Shown here: positions 27,586 to 34,985 of the stretch, piece after piece | Numbering within the stretch: position 1 is the stretch's first letter | Layout: each line of letters starts with the position of its first letter | The notes under the pieces: generated by a model | What the model saw: only the letters and a program-made list of their open reading frames with translations | Databases searched by the model: none | What the model was told of the DNA's origin: nothing | NCBI RefSeq assembly: GCF_002902145.1 | Contig: NZ_PPRF01000053.1 | Span: forward strand, 1 to 35,620 | Length of the DNA: 35,620 nt | Direction of reading: 5' to 3' | Source: Staphylococcus rostri | Lineage (GTDB): Bacteria > Bacillota > Bacilli > Staphylococcales > Staphylococcaceae | Made by a program: the position numbers and the translations under genes

Positions 27586-27678
27586 ATGCAAGAAATTCTT
27601 GCGCAGGTAGCGGCTACAATTGTAAGTGGCTGCGTTATTGCGTTGTTTACGCACTGGCTACGTAACCGCAATAACTAA
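27586..27678 (+). CDS. Fst/PepA1-like type I membrane toxin
   Basis: A 30-residue peptide. It has a short N-terminus MQEILAQVAA, one membrane helix TIVSGCVIALFTHWL (about 11-25) and a basic polar tail RNRNN. Length, the VISGC/IVSGC core followed by IA.F..WL, and the tail match S. aureus PepA1 (SprA1) and more loosely Fst. The ribosome site GGAGGTG is 7 bases before ATG. CACCT at 27538-27542 could pair with AGGTG at 27574-27578 and hide it, as in other mRNAs of this class. A convergent antitoxin RNA and a shared terminator lie downstream. Such toxins damage the membrane when the antitoxin is lost. It is too short for usual gene calling. Confidence 0.85.
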   Translation: MQEILAQVAATIVSGCVIALFTHWLRNRNN

Positions 27679-27706
27679 ACAAATAGGTGACATGAGCCAG
27701 CACGTC

Positions 27707-27742
27707 AAAAAACCCCTCACTATTCGGAGTAGTGAGGGGTTT
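27707..27742. terminator. Shared terminator of toxin mRNA and antitoxin RNA
   Basis: Perfect thirteen-base stem AAACCCCTCACTA (27710-27722) / TAGTGAGGGGTTT (27730-27742). The minus strand continues with six T in total (antitoxin end), while the plus strand has only TTTA. The two RNAs converge on it, as in par loci. Confidence 0.9.
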
Positions 27743-27767
27743 AGTGTGCTTATGCAAGAAATTCTTG
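27707..27767 (-). ncRNA. Antitoxin RNA of the Fst/PepA1-like locus
   Basis: Predicted to start near 27767, 7 bases after a consensus -10, and to end in the shared terminator. That makes about 60 nucleotides, close to the size of pAD1 RNA II. Its first 17 bases are the complement of the toxin initiation region, and its 3' arm is the complement of the toxin mRNA terminator. Pairing at both ends would block ribosome entry. This is inferred from sequence only. Confidence 0.8.
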
Positions 27768-27773
27768 TTATTT

Positions 27774-27802
27774 ATTATAGCACGACTATCGATATTGTGC
27801 AA
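27774..27802 (-). promoter_or_regulatory. Promoter of the antitoxin RNA
   Basis: On the minus strand TTGCAC (27802-27797), 17 bases, consensus TATAAT (27779-27774). It is stronger than the toxin promoter, as expected for an unstable antitoxin. Confidence 0.8.
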
Positions 27803-27859
27803 AAGTAAATCAAACATCTCGGAATGACTTACTCTTAAATAAAGTAAAGTCTTTTCCTG

Positions 27860-28741
27860 TTACGGTTGACGATACGTTAACTTTGCGAATGCATCATGTT
27901 GATGAATCGATTCTTCGTTGCGACATTCAATATCAAAGCCTGTAAGCCATGATATATCAACAAGGTCAGCTGCGATAAGACGAATCAAATCTTCAACGAA
28001 ACGTGGATTTTCATACGCACGTTCTGTTACACGTTTTTCATCAGGTCTTTTTAAGATAGGGTATAACATAGAACTTGCGTTTGCTTCCATTGCATCTAAT
28101 AAGACGTCTTTGTAGTCTGATGGGAGTGTCGCATCTTTGTCGATATATGCTTTTACAGTGATAATGCCACGTTGGTTGTGGGCAGAATACTCACTGATTT
28201 CTTTTGAACATGGACAAAGTGTTGTTACAGCTGCTGTTAATGTTAATGTTTTACGTGTAATGTCATCATCATGAACTGCTAAACCGTATGTAACATCGGC
28301 ATGTCCAACGGCTTTAATGCCTGTAACAGGACTGAGGCGATTGAAAAACCATTTACCTTGTACATCAACGCCTGCACTATGTTGGTTCATACGTGCTTTA
28401 AGTGTATGTAGCAGCTTTGTTAATGCATCAAATTCCAAGCGAATTCCGTTGTCATATTCTGATTCAACCGCTTCTAAAATACGACTCATATTAATGCCTT
28501 TTTCATCTTGATTCAAGCTTGTTGAAAAGCTGAAGTTACCAGCAGTTTGAAAATTATCAATCCACACGGGATAAACGAGGTTTTTAATACCTACTTGTTC
28601 AATTTCAAACAAAAAGTTTTTATGTGTACTTTGAAGGTCTGTCATTTCGTCTTTCGTTGTTGGTTTGGTGCCTTTAATAGGATCCACCGAACCAAAATGT
28701 TTCCAACGACCTTCGCGGGTTGATAAATCAAATTCAGTCAT
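27860..28741 (-). CDS. folE2: GTP cyclohydrolase FolE2 (type IB)
   Basis: Converts GTP to 7,8-dihydroneopterin triphosphate, the first step of folate synthesis; 293 residues. The T-fold enzyme has the metal cysteine motif [11 protein letters not shown] (C176, C178) and SAHNQRG with H188, as in the GCYH-IB family. Unlike FolE it is known to work with metals other than zinc. GGAGGAA precedes ATG. It is the last gene of a minus-strand run yojF - bshB2 - folE2 (47-base gap). No terminator was found between its stop and the antitoxin RNA promoter just downstream on the same strand. Confidence 0.95.
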   Translation of the reverse strand: MTEFDLSTREGRWKHFGSVDPIKGTKPTTKDEMTDLQSTHKNFLFEIEQVGIKNLVYPVWIDNFQTAGNFSFSTSLNQDEKGINMSRILEAVESEYDNGIRLEFDALTKLLHTLKARMNQHSAGVDVQGKWFFNRLSPVTGIKAVGHADVTYGLAVHDDDITRKTLTLTAAVTTLCPCSKEISEYSAHNQRGIITVKAYIDKDATLPSDYKDVLLDAMEANASSMLYPILKRPDEKRVTERAYENPRFVEDLIRLIAADLVDISWLTGFDIECRNEESIHQHDAFAKLTYRQP

Positions 28742-28788
28742 GTTATTCCTCCACTAAAATGTCACAGCGCTTTACAATACTGTGCAAT

Positions 28789-29466
28789 TTATTCAAAACG
28801 ATACGTCCAATAAGTCTCAGTTGTTAAAAATGATGCAGCCTCTTTTGGCGCACCAGGTGCATTGCCTTGAGGATTGGCCAACTGTTCAAGGAATGGTCCT
28901 GTTTGTGACGCATGTGCCTCAAACGCACGTAACTTATGTTGTTGATATGCTGAGATGTCGTTCACAATATCCGGTTCGCCGAGTGCATCAACCGCATCGT
29001 TACTAAATGCGACGAGCCATAGCTTTGGACGTTCTGCTTCAGGCATTCGACCAACAGTACGTACAACCGCTTCCGCTGTAGCTTCGTGGTCTGGATGCAC
29101 GGCATATCCAGGATAAAACGAAATAATCGTTGTTGGTTGCGTTTCTTCAATAAGTGATTGTACCATCGCATCCATCTCATCATGTGGTTCAAACTCTACT
29201 GTTTTATCACGCAAGCCCATTTTACGTAGGTCTGTAATACCAATCTCTTTCGCTGCTTGTTCCAACTCACGCTCACGTATTGTTGGCAGTGATTCACGTG
29301 TCGCAAAAGGGGGATTGCCTAGGTTTCTTCCCATTTGTCCGAGCGTTAAGCAAGCATATGTGACAGGGACACCTTCATCTGCAAAGCGTGCCAGTGTACC
29401 TGCTGAAGAGAAAGTCTCGTCGTCAGGGTGTGGAAAGATGACCAAAATATGTTTTTCAGATGTCAT
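28789..29466 (-). CDS. bshB2: N-acetylglucosaminyl-malate deacetylase (bacillithiol synthesis)
   Basis: LmbE/PIG-L zinc deacetylase of 225 residues. The metal motif is FPHPDDE (H13, D15, D16) and the second is AVHPDHEAT (H124, H127). CLTLGQMGRNLGNPP and YAVHPDH are typical of the BshB2/YojG branch. It removes acetate from GlcNAc-malate to give the GlcN-malate that BshC joins to cysteine. The neighbour yojF is its constant partner in Bacillales. AAGGGAG precedes ATG; the yojF stop is 18 bases upstream. Confidence 0.93.
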   Translation of the reverse strand: MTSEKHILVIFPHPDDETFSSAGTLARFADEGVPVTYACLTLGQMGRNLGNPPFATRESLPTIRERELEQAAKEIGITDLRKMGLRDKTVEFEPHDEMDAMVQSLIEETQPTTIISFYPGYAVHPDHEATAEAVVRTVGRMPEAERPKLWLVAFSNDAVDALGEPDIVNDISAYQQHKLRAFEAHASQTGPFLEQLANPQGNAPGAPKEAASFLTTETYWTYRFE

Positions 29467-29484
29467 AAAATTTCAACTCCCTTA

Positions 29485-29853
29485 TTATGTTTCAAATGGT
29501 CGATGGCTGATTTCAAGTGCTGCGGCTAACTGGCCATCATAGTTAAAACCGGCAAGTAATAATTCGTCATGATCGTTCACTTCATAATGTGTTAAGCCTT
29601 GAACATAGACCCAACCATTATTATCCAATTTGAGACCTACACGAAATGGATCCTTGTCGCCACCTTTAAGTTGCGCATGTTGGTAAGTCACTTGAATATT
29701 ACGTAAAAACGTACCTGCATTAAAAACACGTTGGTCAAAATGGTTCGCATACGCGCCGTTTGTCGTTTCAACGTGTAAGTAGACAGGGGTATTCGCAAAT
29801 TGATCGAGTAACGATTGAACAGCTTCTTGTGTAATCGGTTGCAAAACTTTCAC
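29485..29853 (-). CDS. yojF: YojF family protein (DUF1806)
   Basis: A small protein of unknown activity, always beside bshB2. I take GTG 29853 as the start (MKVLQPITQEAV, 122 residues). GAGGA lies about 5 bases before it, and the B. subtilis protein begins at the same place. ATG 29865 adds four residues but has no ribosome site. The family stretch YLHVETTNGAYANHF is at about 25-39, and WVYVQGLTHYEV is conserved. A possible promoter (TAGGCA, 17 bases, TAAAAT on the minus strand) lies upstream. First gene of the yojF-bshB2-folE2 run. Confidence 0.88.
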   Translation of the reverse strand: MKVLQPITQEAVQSLLDQFANTPVYLHVETTNGAYANHFDQRVFNAGTFLRNIQVTYQHAQLKGGDKDPFRVGLKLDNNGWVYVQGLTHYEVNDHDELLLAGFNYDGQLAAALEISHRPFET

Positions 29854-29958
29854 TGCCTTCCTCATAATGTTTATCTACTTATTTTACTAAAAAGCCACAC
29901 GATTGCCTACACCTCTGCTCACTTTATTGCGTAAAATCAACAAAATTTTTAGCGTGCG

Positions 29959-30768
29959 TCAAGAATTGCTATGTTTTGACAGCAGCTCTTGGTAGCTACT
30001 CGAGTAATGTTCCAGGCGTGTCGAGTCCTGTAATAAATGATAGCTGACGAGATCGATAATAAATTGATTAGACAGTTGACTGTTAATAAAGTACGCATCG
30101 TGCGCGTGTCGTTTGTCAGCAGTTGTAATAATCCGCGTACAATGGCGAGTTAATGCCTCTGTTTCAAAGTGTGACAGTGCGATGACTTTGGCACCACTGG
30201 CGCGTCCGTGCGCAATACTTGTAATAATTTCTTTCGTAGCACCACTATTCGTCAATGCAATAATCGTAGTTTGCTCATTACACATTTGCCCGATAATCGA
30301 CATAAGGTGTGCATCGGTTATTGCAATCGTGTTAAATCCCATACGTGCCGTGCGAAAATAGAGTTCCTGTGCACTTAAGCCAGAGCTGCCAATACCGATA
30401 AAAATCACTTTGTCACTTTGCTGGATAGCCTGCACCAAATACATCAAATCATCTTCTACAATAAATTCTCCCGTGTGATTCAAAATCGCCATGTAATGTT
30501 GGTGTAGCACTTGGATAGACGGACTATTATCTATTTTTTCAGTTTGGAGTTCATGCAGGACCGCAAAACGAAATGATTGAAAACTATCATAGCCCAGTTT
30601 ATAGACAAAACGCGTGATACTTGATGGCGATACGTCGACAGCCATGGCAATCGTGTGAATTGCACCAATATCTGTATTTTCTTGAAGGTTCAAGATGTAA
30701 TCCGCAATTTTTTGGTCTGACTTTGTTAAAGTATGGCGATATTTTTGAATACGATTTTCAAGTTTCAT
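29959..30768 (-). CDS. MurR/RpiR-family transcriptional regulator
   Basis: A 269-residue regulator with an N-terminal helix-turn-helix domain (about 1-77; recognition region AVDVSPSSITRFVYKLGYDSFQSFR). A C-terminal SIS sugar-phosphate-binding domain follows (about 110-240; IGIGSSGLSAQELYFR and ALTNSGATKEII). It is divergent from a PTS-nanE-nagB operon, so it very likely controls that operon in response to an amino-sugar phosphate. Activator or repressor cannot be told. AAGGAG precedes ATG. Confidence 0.92.
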   Translation of the reverse strand: MKLENRIQKYRHTLTKSDQKIADYILNLQENTDIGAIHTIAMAVDVSPSSITRFVYKLGYDSFQSFRFAVLHELQTEKIDNSPSIQVLHQHYMAILNHTGEFIVEDDLMYLVQAIQQSDKVIFIGIGSSGLSAQELYFRTARMGFNTIAITDAHLMSIIGQMCNEQTTIIALTNSGATKEIITSIAHGRASGAKVIALSHFETEALTRHCTRIITTADKRHAHDAYFINSQLSNQFIIDLVSYHLLQDSTRLEHYSSSYQELLSKHSNS

Positions 30769-30788
30769 CTGATTTCTCCTTTTTCATC

Positions 30789-30817
30789 AGTATATTTGAA
30801 AAGAAATTCCAATTCAA
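30789..30817 (-). promoter_or_regulatory. Promoter of the rpiR-type gene
   Basis: On the minus strand TTGAAT (30817-30812), 17 bases, TATACT (30794-30789), 20 bases before the start. Confidence 0.7.
30796..30817. promoter_or_regulatory. Candidate operator for the RpiR regulator
   Basis: Inverted repeat TTGAA (30796-30800) / TTCAA (30813-30817) around an inner GAAATTC. It overlaps the -35 and spacer of the regulator's own promoter and lies 10 bases upstream of the operon promoter. A single regulator dimer there could control both directions. Inference from symmetry and position only. Confidence 0.35.
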
Positions 30818-30826
30818 TGCATTGTG

Positions 30827-30854
30827 TTGAGAAAAAATTGCAGAGTGGTATATT
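30827..30854 (+). promoter_or_regulatory. Promoter of the PTS-nanE-nagB operon
   Basis: TTGAGA (30827-30832), 16 bases, TATATT (30849-30854) with TGG before it (extended -10). I see no cre box of good quality. Confidence 0.6.
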
Positions 30855-30891
30855 TAAGGTAATAACTAAGGGAAAAGGTTGGTGAAGCAGT

Positions 30892-32418
30892 ATGAGTAAA
30901 GTTTTCGACAAAGCACAGCAGTTTGGGAAGTCGTTTATGTTGCCTATCGCAATCTTACCGGCAGCAGGTCTGTTACTGGGTATTGGTGGCGCGTTAAGTA
31001 ATCCAAATACGATTAAAGCCTATCCAGTATTAGATATTCCGTTCTTACAACATATTTTTGTGTTGATGAGTGCGGCAGGGAATATTGTTTTTCAAAACCT
31101 ACCAGTGCTATTTGCGATTGGTGTCGCAGTAGGATTGGCAAAAAGCGATAAAGGGACAGCTGGTCTGGCATCAATGCTTGGTTTCCTCATTATGAATGCG
31201 ACGATGAATGCGTTATTAACTATTACGGATAGTCTCGCAGCGAGTGATCAATTAGCCAAAGCGGGACAAGGCATGGCACTGGGGATTCAAACCGTTGAAA
31301 CAGGTGTCTTTGGCGGGATTATCGTCGGGATTTTAACGGCAGTCTTGCATAACAAATACAACAAAGTGAGTTTACCGCAGTTCTTGGGCTTTTTCGGCGG
31401 TTCACGTTTTGTGCCGATTATTACATCATTTGCCGCCATCTTTTTAGGTGTTGTGATGTTTTTCGTATGGCCAGCAGTACAGTCTGTGATTTTTGGTGCA
31501 GGTGGCTTAGTTAATAAAACGGGTGTAATTGGTACGTTGATTTATGGTTTTATTTTACGTATGCTTGGGCCTTTTGGTTTGCATCATATTTTCTACTTAC
31601 CGTTCTGGCAAACAGCATTGGGCGGTTCATTAGAAATCAACGGCAAGCTCGTACAAGGCACACAAAATATTTTCTTTGCGCAGTTAGGTGATCCAAACGT
31701 TCAACACTATTACGAAGGTGTTTCTCGCTATATGTCAGGACGTTTTATCACAATGATGTTTGGTTTATTAGGTGCCGCTTTAGCGATCTATCATACCGCA
31801 AAGCCTGAGAAGAAAAAGGTTGTTGGTGGTTTGATGTTATCTGCCGCATTAACATCATTTTTAACAGGGATTACAGAACCACTTGAATTCAGTTTCTTAT
31901 TTGTTGCGCCATTGTTATATGTAGTCCATGCGATTTTGGATGGTTTGACCTTTATGATGGCAGACATTTTCAATATTACTGTCGGACAAACGTTCAGTGG
32001 TGGCTTTATTGACTTTATCTTATTCGGTGTATTACAAGGTCAAGCGAAGACAAATTATTTATGGATTATTCCAATTGGTCTCGTATGGTTCGCGTTATAC
32101 TATGTGATTTTCAGATTTTTAATTACAAAATTTAACTTTAAGACACCCGGACGTGAAGATGAAGCAGCAGTTGAAACGGTTGCGAAAAGTGAACGTGCAC
32201 AGATGATTATTGAAGGTCTCGGTGGTGCGGACAATATCGAAGTGGTAGATTGTTGTGCAACAAGACTCCGCGTCACATTGAAAGACGGTGCATTGGTAGA
32301 CGAAAATAAAATAAAAGCGACCGAATCGAGAGGGATTATTCAAAAAGGCAATGGGGTTCAAATTGTTTATGGCCCACACGTCACGGCTATTAAAAATGAA
32401 GTAGAAGAAGCGTTATAA
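30892..32418 (+). CDS. PTS transporter EIICB, glucose/N-acetylglucosamine family
   Basis: A 508-residue sugar permease and phosphocarrier. The EIIC domain has about ten membrane helices (15-420), with GLHHIFYLPFWQTALGG and the sugar-binding TGITEPLEFSFLF motif. The EIIB domain (about 430-508) has the phosphorylated cysteine C455 in VDCCATRLRVT. There is no EIIA domain; an EIIA such as that of PtsG or Crr must supply phosphate. The linker KTPGRED is like staphylococcal PtsG. The operon with nanE and nagB points to an amino sugar (ManNAc, GlcNAc or glucosamine); sequence alone does not decide. nanE follows after 15 bases. Confidence 0.88.
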   Translation: MSKVFDKAQQFGKSFMLPIAILPAAGLLLGIGGALSNPNTIKAYPVLDIPFLQHIFVLMSAAGNIVFQNLPVLFAIGVAVGLAKSDKGTAGLASMLGFLIMNATMNALLTITDSLAASDQLAKAGQGMALGIQTVETGVFGGIIVGILTAVLHNKYNKVSLPQFLGFFGGSRFVPIITSFAAIFLGVVMFFVWPAVQSVIFGAGGLVNKTGVIGTLIYGFILRMLGPFGLHHIFYLPFWQTALGGSLEINGKLVQGTQNIFFAQLGDPNVQHYYEGVSRYMSGRFITMMFGLLGAALAIYHTAKPEKKKVVGGLMLSAALTSFLTGITEPLEFSFLFVAPLLYVVHAILDGLTFMMADIFNITVGQTFSGGFIDFILFGVLQGQAKTNYLWIIPIGLVWFALYYVIFRFLITKFNFKTPGREDEAAVETVAKSERAQMIIEGLGGADNIEVVDCCATRLRVTLKDGALVDENKIKATESRGIIQKGNGVQIVYGPHVTAIKNEVEEAL

Positions 32419-32433
32419 AAGGAGCGAAATTAA

Positions 32434-33102
32434 ATGAAATTACCACAAGGATTAATCGTATCATGTCAGGCATTGGAAGATGAACCGTTACATTCATCAT
32501 TTATTATGAGTAAAATGGCACTTGCGGCGAAAGAAGGCGGTGCTGTTGGTATTAGAGCGAATACGAAAGAAGATATTATCGCAATTAAGCAAGAAGTGGA
32601 TTTACCAGTAATCGGTATTGTAAAGCGTAATTACGACAATTCATCTGTCTTTATTACAGCGACGAAAAAAGAAGTGGATGAGTTGCTAGAAAGTGGTTGT
32701 GAAGTCATTGCGCTAGATGCGACATTGCGTGAACGACCAGCAGAATCATTAGAAGACTTAGTGCAATATATTAGAAAACAAGCACCTGAAGTTGAAATAA
32801 TGGCAGATATTGCGACATTAGAAGAAGCGAAAAATGCCGATCGTTTAGGCTTTGATTATATCGGTACGACATTGCATGGTTATACAGAAGAGACACAAGG
32901 TAAAGTATTGTACGCGGATGACTTTGCATTTTTAACAGATGTGTTGGAAAATGTAACGCAAAAAGTAATCGCAGAAGGAAATGTCATCACACCTGAAATG
33001 TTAAAAGCTGTATTCGATAAAGGCGTGTACGCGTCTGTAGTAGGCGGTGCCATTACACGTCCGCGTGACATTACCAAACGTTTTGTAAGCATGATTCAGT
33101 AG
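32434..33102 (+). CDS. nanE: N-acetylmannosamine-6-phosphate 2-epimerase
   Basis: TIM-barrel epimerase of 222 residues, converting ManNAc-6-P to GlcNAc-6-P. The N-terminus is [20 protein letters not shown]. Catalytic K64 is in [12 protein letters not shown]. Phosphate/sugar-binding parts are [38 protein letters not shown] and [16 protein letters not shown]. It is close to S. aureus NanE. AAAGGAG precedes ATG. It stands apart from nanA and nanK, which in S. aureus are its neighbours. Confidence 0.96.
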   Translation: MKLPQGLIVSCQALEDEPLHSSFIMSKMALAAKEGGAVGIRANTKEDIIAIKQEVDLPVIGIVKRNYDNSSVFITATKKEVDELLESGCEVIALDATLRERPAESLEDLVQYIRKQAPEVEIMADIATLEEAKNADRLGFDYIGTTLHGYTEETQGKVLYADDFAFLTDVLENVTQKVIAEGNVITPEMLKAVFDKGVYASVVGGAITRPRDITKRFVSMIQ

Positions 33103-33117
33103 AAGGATGGGGTAAGT

Positions 33118-33849
33118 ATGAAAATAACAAACTTGGGTACATCGAAACAAGCATCCTTTTATGTAGCGACAACGTTATATAAACAGATGTTGCAGAAAAA
33201 AGAGAGTAAGCTAGGTTTGGCAACAGGTGGCACGATGATAGAGATGTATGAAGCATTAGTGACATTGTTGAACAACAATCGGTTAGATGTCTCACAAGTT
33301 GAAACGTTCAATTTAGACGAGTATATTGGCTTGGAAGCGGATCATCCAGCAAGCTATCATCAATATATGAATCATATTTTATTTAATCAGTATGAAGGGT
33401 TTGATCCAGCGAAACGTCATTTGCCGAATGGTGTTGCTGAAAATCCAGAGCGTGAAGCGGCACGTTATGAGGCATTATTAGATGAACGTGGGCCAGTCGA
33501 TATTCAAATATTAGGTATTGGACAAAATGGGCATATCGGATTTAACGAACCGGGTACGCCATTTGATAGTGTGACACATCGTGTGGATTTAACAGAGAGT
33601 ACGATTGAAGCGAATAGCCGCTATTTTGACGATAAAGCAGATGTGCCGAAACAAGCAATTTCCATGGGCTTACGCTCGATTATGAAAGCGAAGCGCATCA
33701 TCTTATTAGCATTTGGCGCACATAAAAAAGAAGCGATAACACAACTGGCAGCCGGTCATATTACAACCGATGTACCAGCCACTATTTTACATCTACATCC
33801 AAACGTTGAAGTGTATGTAGATGACGCAGCAATGCCGGAGTTATCATAG
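33118..33849 (+). CDS. nagB: Glucosamine-6-phosphate deaminase
   Basis: Turns GlcN-6-P into fructose-6-P and ammonia; 243 residues. The N-terminal phosphate loop is LGLATGGTM (32-40). The catalytic D67 lies in FNLDEYIGL, and the GQNGHIGFNEPG motif holds the catalytic histidine. HPASYHQYM and VDLTESTIEANSRYF are as in S. aureus NagB. AAGGATGGGG precedes ATG; nanE ends 15 bases upstream. Last gene of the operon, followed by a strong terminator. It lacks the allosteric C-terminal extension of the E. coli enzyme. Confidence 0.97.
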   Translation: MKITNLGTSKQASFYVATTLYKQMLQKKESKLGLATGGTMIEMYEALVTLLNNNRLDVSQVETFNLDEYIGLEADHPASYHQYMNHILFNQYEGFDPAKRHLPNGVAENPEREAARYEALLDERGPVDIQILGIGQNGHIGFNEPGTPFDSVTHRVDLTESTIEANSRYFDDKADVPKQAISMGLRSIMKAKRIILLAFGAHKKEAITQLAAGHITTDVPATILHLHPNVEVYVDDAAMPELS

Positions 33850-33862
33850 AATGAATATTAAT

Positions 33863-33913
33863 ACCCCTAACATTCACAGTGCAAGATGAGTGAGTGCTAG
33901 GGGTGTTTTTTGT
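33863..33913 (+). terminator. Terminator of the amino-sugar operon
   Basis: Fifteen-position stem ACCCCTAACATTCAC (33863-33877) / GTGAGTGCTAGGGGT (33890-33904) with one or two wobble pairs, followed by GTTTTTTG. Confidence 0.9.
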
Positions 33914-33938
33914 CTAGTGAGACATGATGATTTGAGGT

Positions 33939-34751
33939 TTAATCATAGTGTCCGTCGATAAATGCTTTAATGTGTGTGGTGATACCTTTGTAATATGGAT
34001 ATTTGGTATTTTTAAACTTAGATCGCATATGATTGTCTGTGCTGTTCAACATCACAAAAGCGTGATTTATATAACTTAAAAATGCGTCATCGTTGCCACT
34101 ATCACCAAAACCAATCACTGACGATTTTGAAATATTGTACGTGTTCATTAAAAATTGTGTCGCAAAAAGCTTTCCAGCGTTTTTAGGAAGAAAATCAATA
34201 TCATATGCATGATCAGGGTCACCCGCTAAAGGATTACATCGATTATATTTAACAGTATAATTTCTTTCTTCGGCATATTGAATGAGCCTATTTAGCATTA
34301 TGACATCTTTCTGTGAATCGCCTAAAGAATAAAAGTAAAAGTTGTAATGCGTATCGTCCATACGAAATGTTTTTTGCGGTATAAATTCAACGTCATGTTC
34401 ATGAGAAAAAGCATGTACGATGTCTAAAATGTCGTCTAATACAAAGCGCTCAGCCAATACTTCTTTTTTATAGGCGTCAGATTCTATATAGCTATTATCA
34501 TGCCATGTATACATTTTAGAAGCCAAGTCCGAAAAAATATGCGTTGGCTGATACAACATATTAGCTTTTGTCATCTTCGCCATCACACTTTCTAAAGAAC
34601 TGCCTGTTAATATCGCTGTTATCGCTTGCTGGTGGGTTGATACTTCTTCCAGCAACGCCTCCATTTCTCGCAAGTAAGGTAAATCTTGTTCAGTAGTCGC
34701 ATGTTTATAATAAGTCTCATCAAAATCAAATAAAATTAGACGTTTTGTCAT
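33939..34751 (-). CDS. HAD-IIB hydrolase, sucrose-phosphatase/Cof-like
   Basis: A 270-residue HAD phosphatase. Motif I is LFDFDETYY (D9, D11), motif II is ILTGSS at about 47-52, and motif III/IV is [12 protein letters not shown] near 216. The cap between carries [11 protein letters not shown]. Arrangement and length resemble the S6PP-type Cof hydrolases. Threonine or serine after DET is replaced by YY, so the DxDxT motif keeps T12 only as DFDET. GGAGG lies 7 bases before ATG. A HAD gene near nagB is also present in S. aureus. The substrate is unknown, perhaps a sugar phosphate. Confidence 0.85.
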   Translation of the reverse strand: MTKRLILFDFDETYYKHATTEQDLPYLREMEALLEEVSTHQQAITAILTGSSLESVMAKMTKANMLYQPTHIFSDLASKMYTWHDNSYIESDAYKKEVLAERFVLDDILDIVHAFSHEHDVEFIPQKTFRMDDTHYNFYFYSLGDSQKDVIMLNRLIQYAEERNYTVKYNRCNPLAGDPDHAYDIDFLPKNAGKLFATQFLMNTYNISKSSVIGFGDSGNDDAFLSYINHAFVMLNSTDNHMRSKFKNTKYPYYKGITTHIKAFIDGHYD

Positions 34752-34836
34752 GTTAATGCCTCCAATGTATTGTCGTACACTTATTTTTTCGTGATTATTT
34801 GAATTGGGTTAAGGACTTTCTCTTTTTTTTAATAAT

Positions 34837-34869
34837 ATTTAGAAGGTATTTTCTAAATAAATTTTAGAA
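34837..34869. promoter_or_regulatory. Three alternating TTTAGAA / TTCTAAA half-sites
   Basis: TTTAGAA at 34838-34844, TTCTAAA at 34851-34857 and TTTAGAA at 34863-34869, about 12-13 bases apart. They form two overlapping dyads upstream of the ABC transporter gene. A candidate regulator site; no promoter of good quality was seen in the 234-base gap. Confidence 0.35.
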
Positions 34870-34985
34870 AATTCAATTAATGAACTTCTTTTATGATATC
34901 ATACTGAATAGAAGGGGGTAAAACGCTTAATTTAGAGTATTTTTAACTTGGGAGAAAGGTTTCATGAAATTGGGGTGATTGTCAT

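Larger units (their letters stand above)
27585..27767. repeat. 17-base direct repeats linking toxin start and antitoxin 5' end
   Basis: TATGCAAGAAATTCTTG occurs at 27585-27601, covering the toxin start codon and codons 2-5. It recurs at 27751-27767, where it forms the predicted 5' end of the antitoxin RNA made from the other strand. The antitoxin can therefore pair with the toxin initiation region in trans. This mirrors the direct repeats of the par (fst) locus of Enterococcus plasmid pAD1. Confidence 0.85.

Noticed and set aside
27393-27671. 92-residue minus-strand frame over the Fst-like toxin promoter and ORF
   Set aside because: It starts inside the toxin gene, has no ribosome site or family resemblance, and conflicts with the much better supported toxin.
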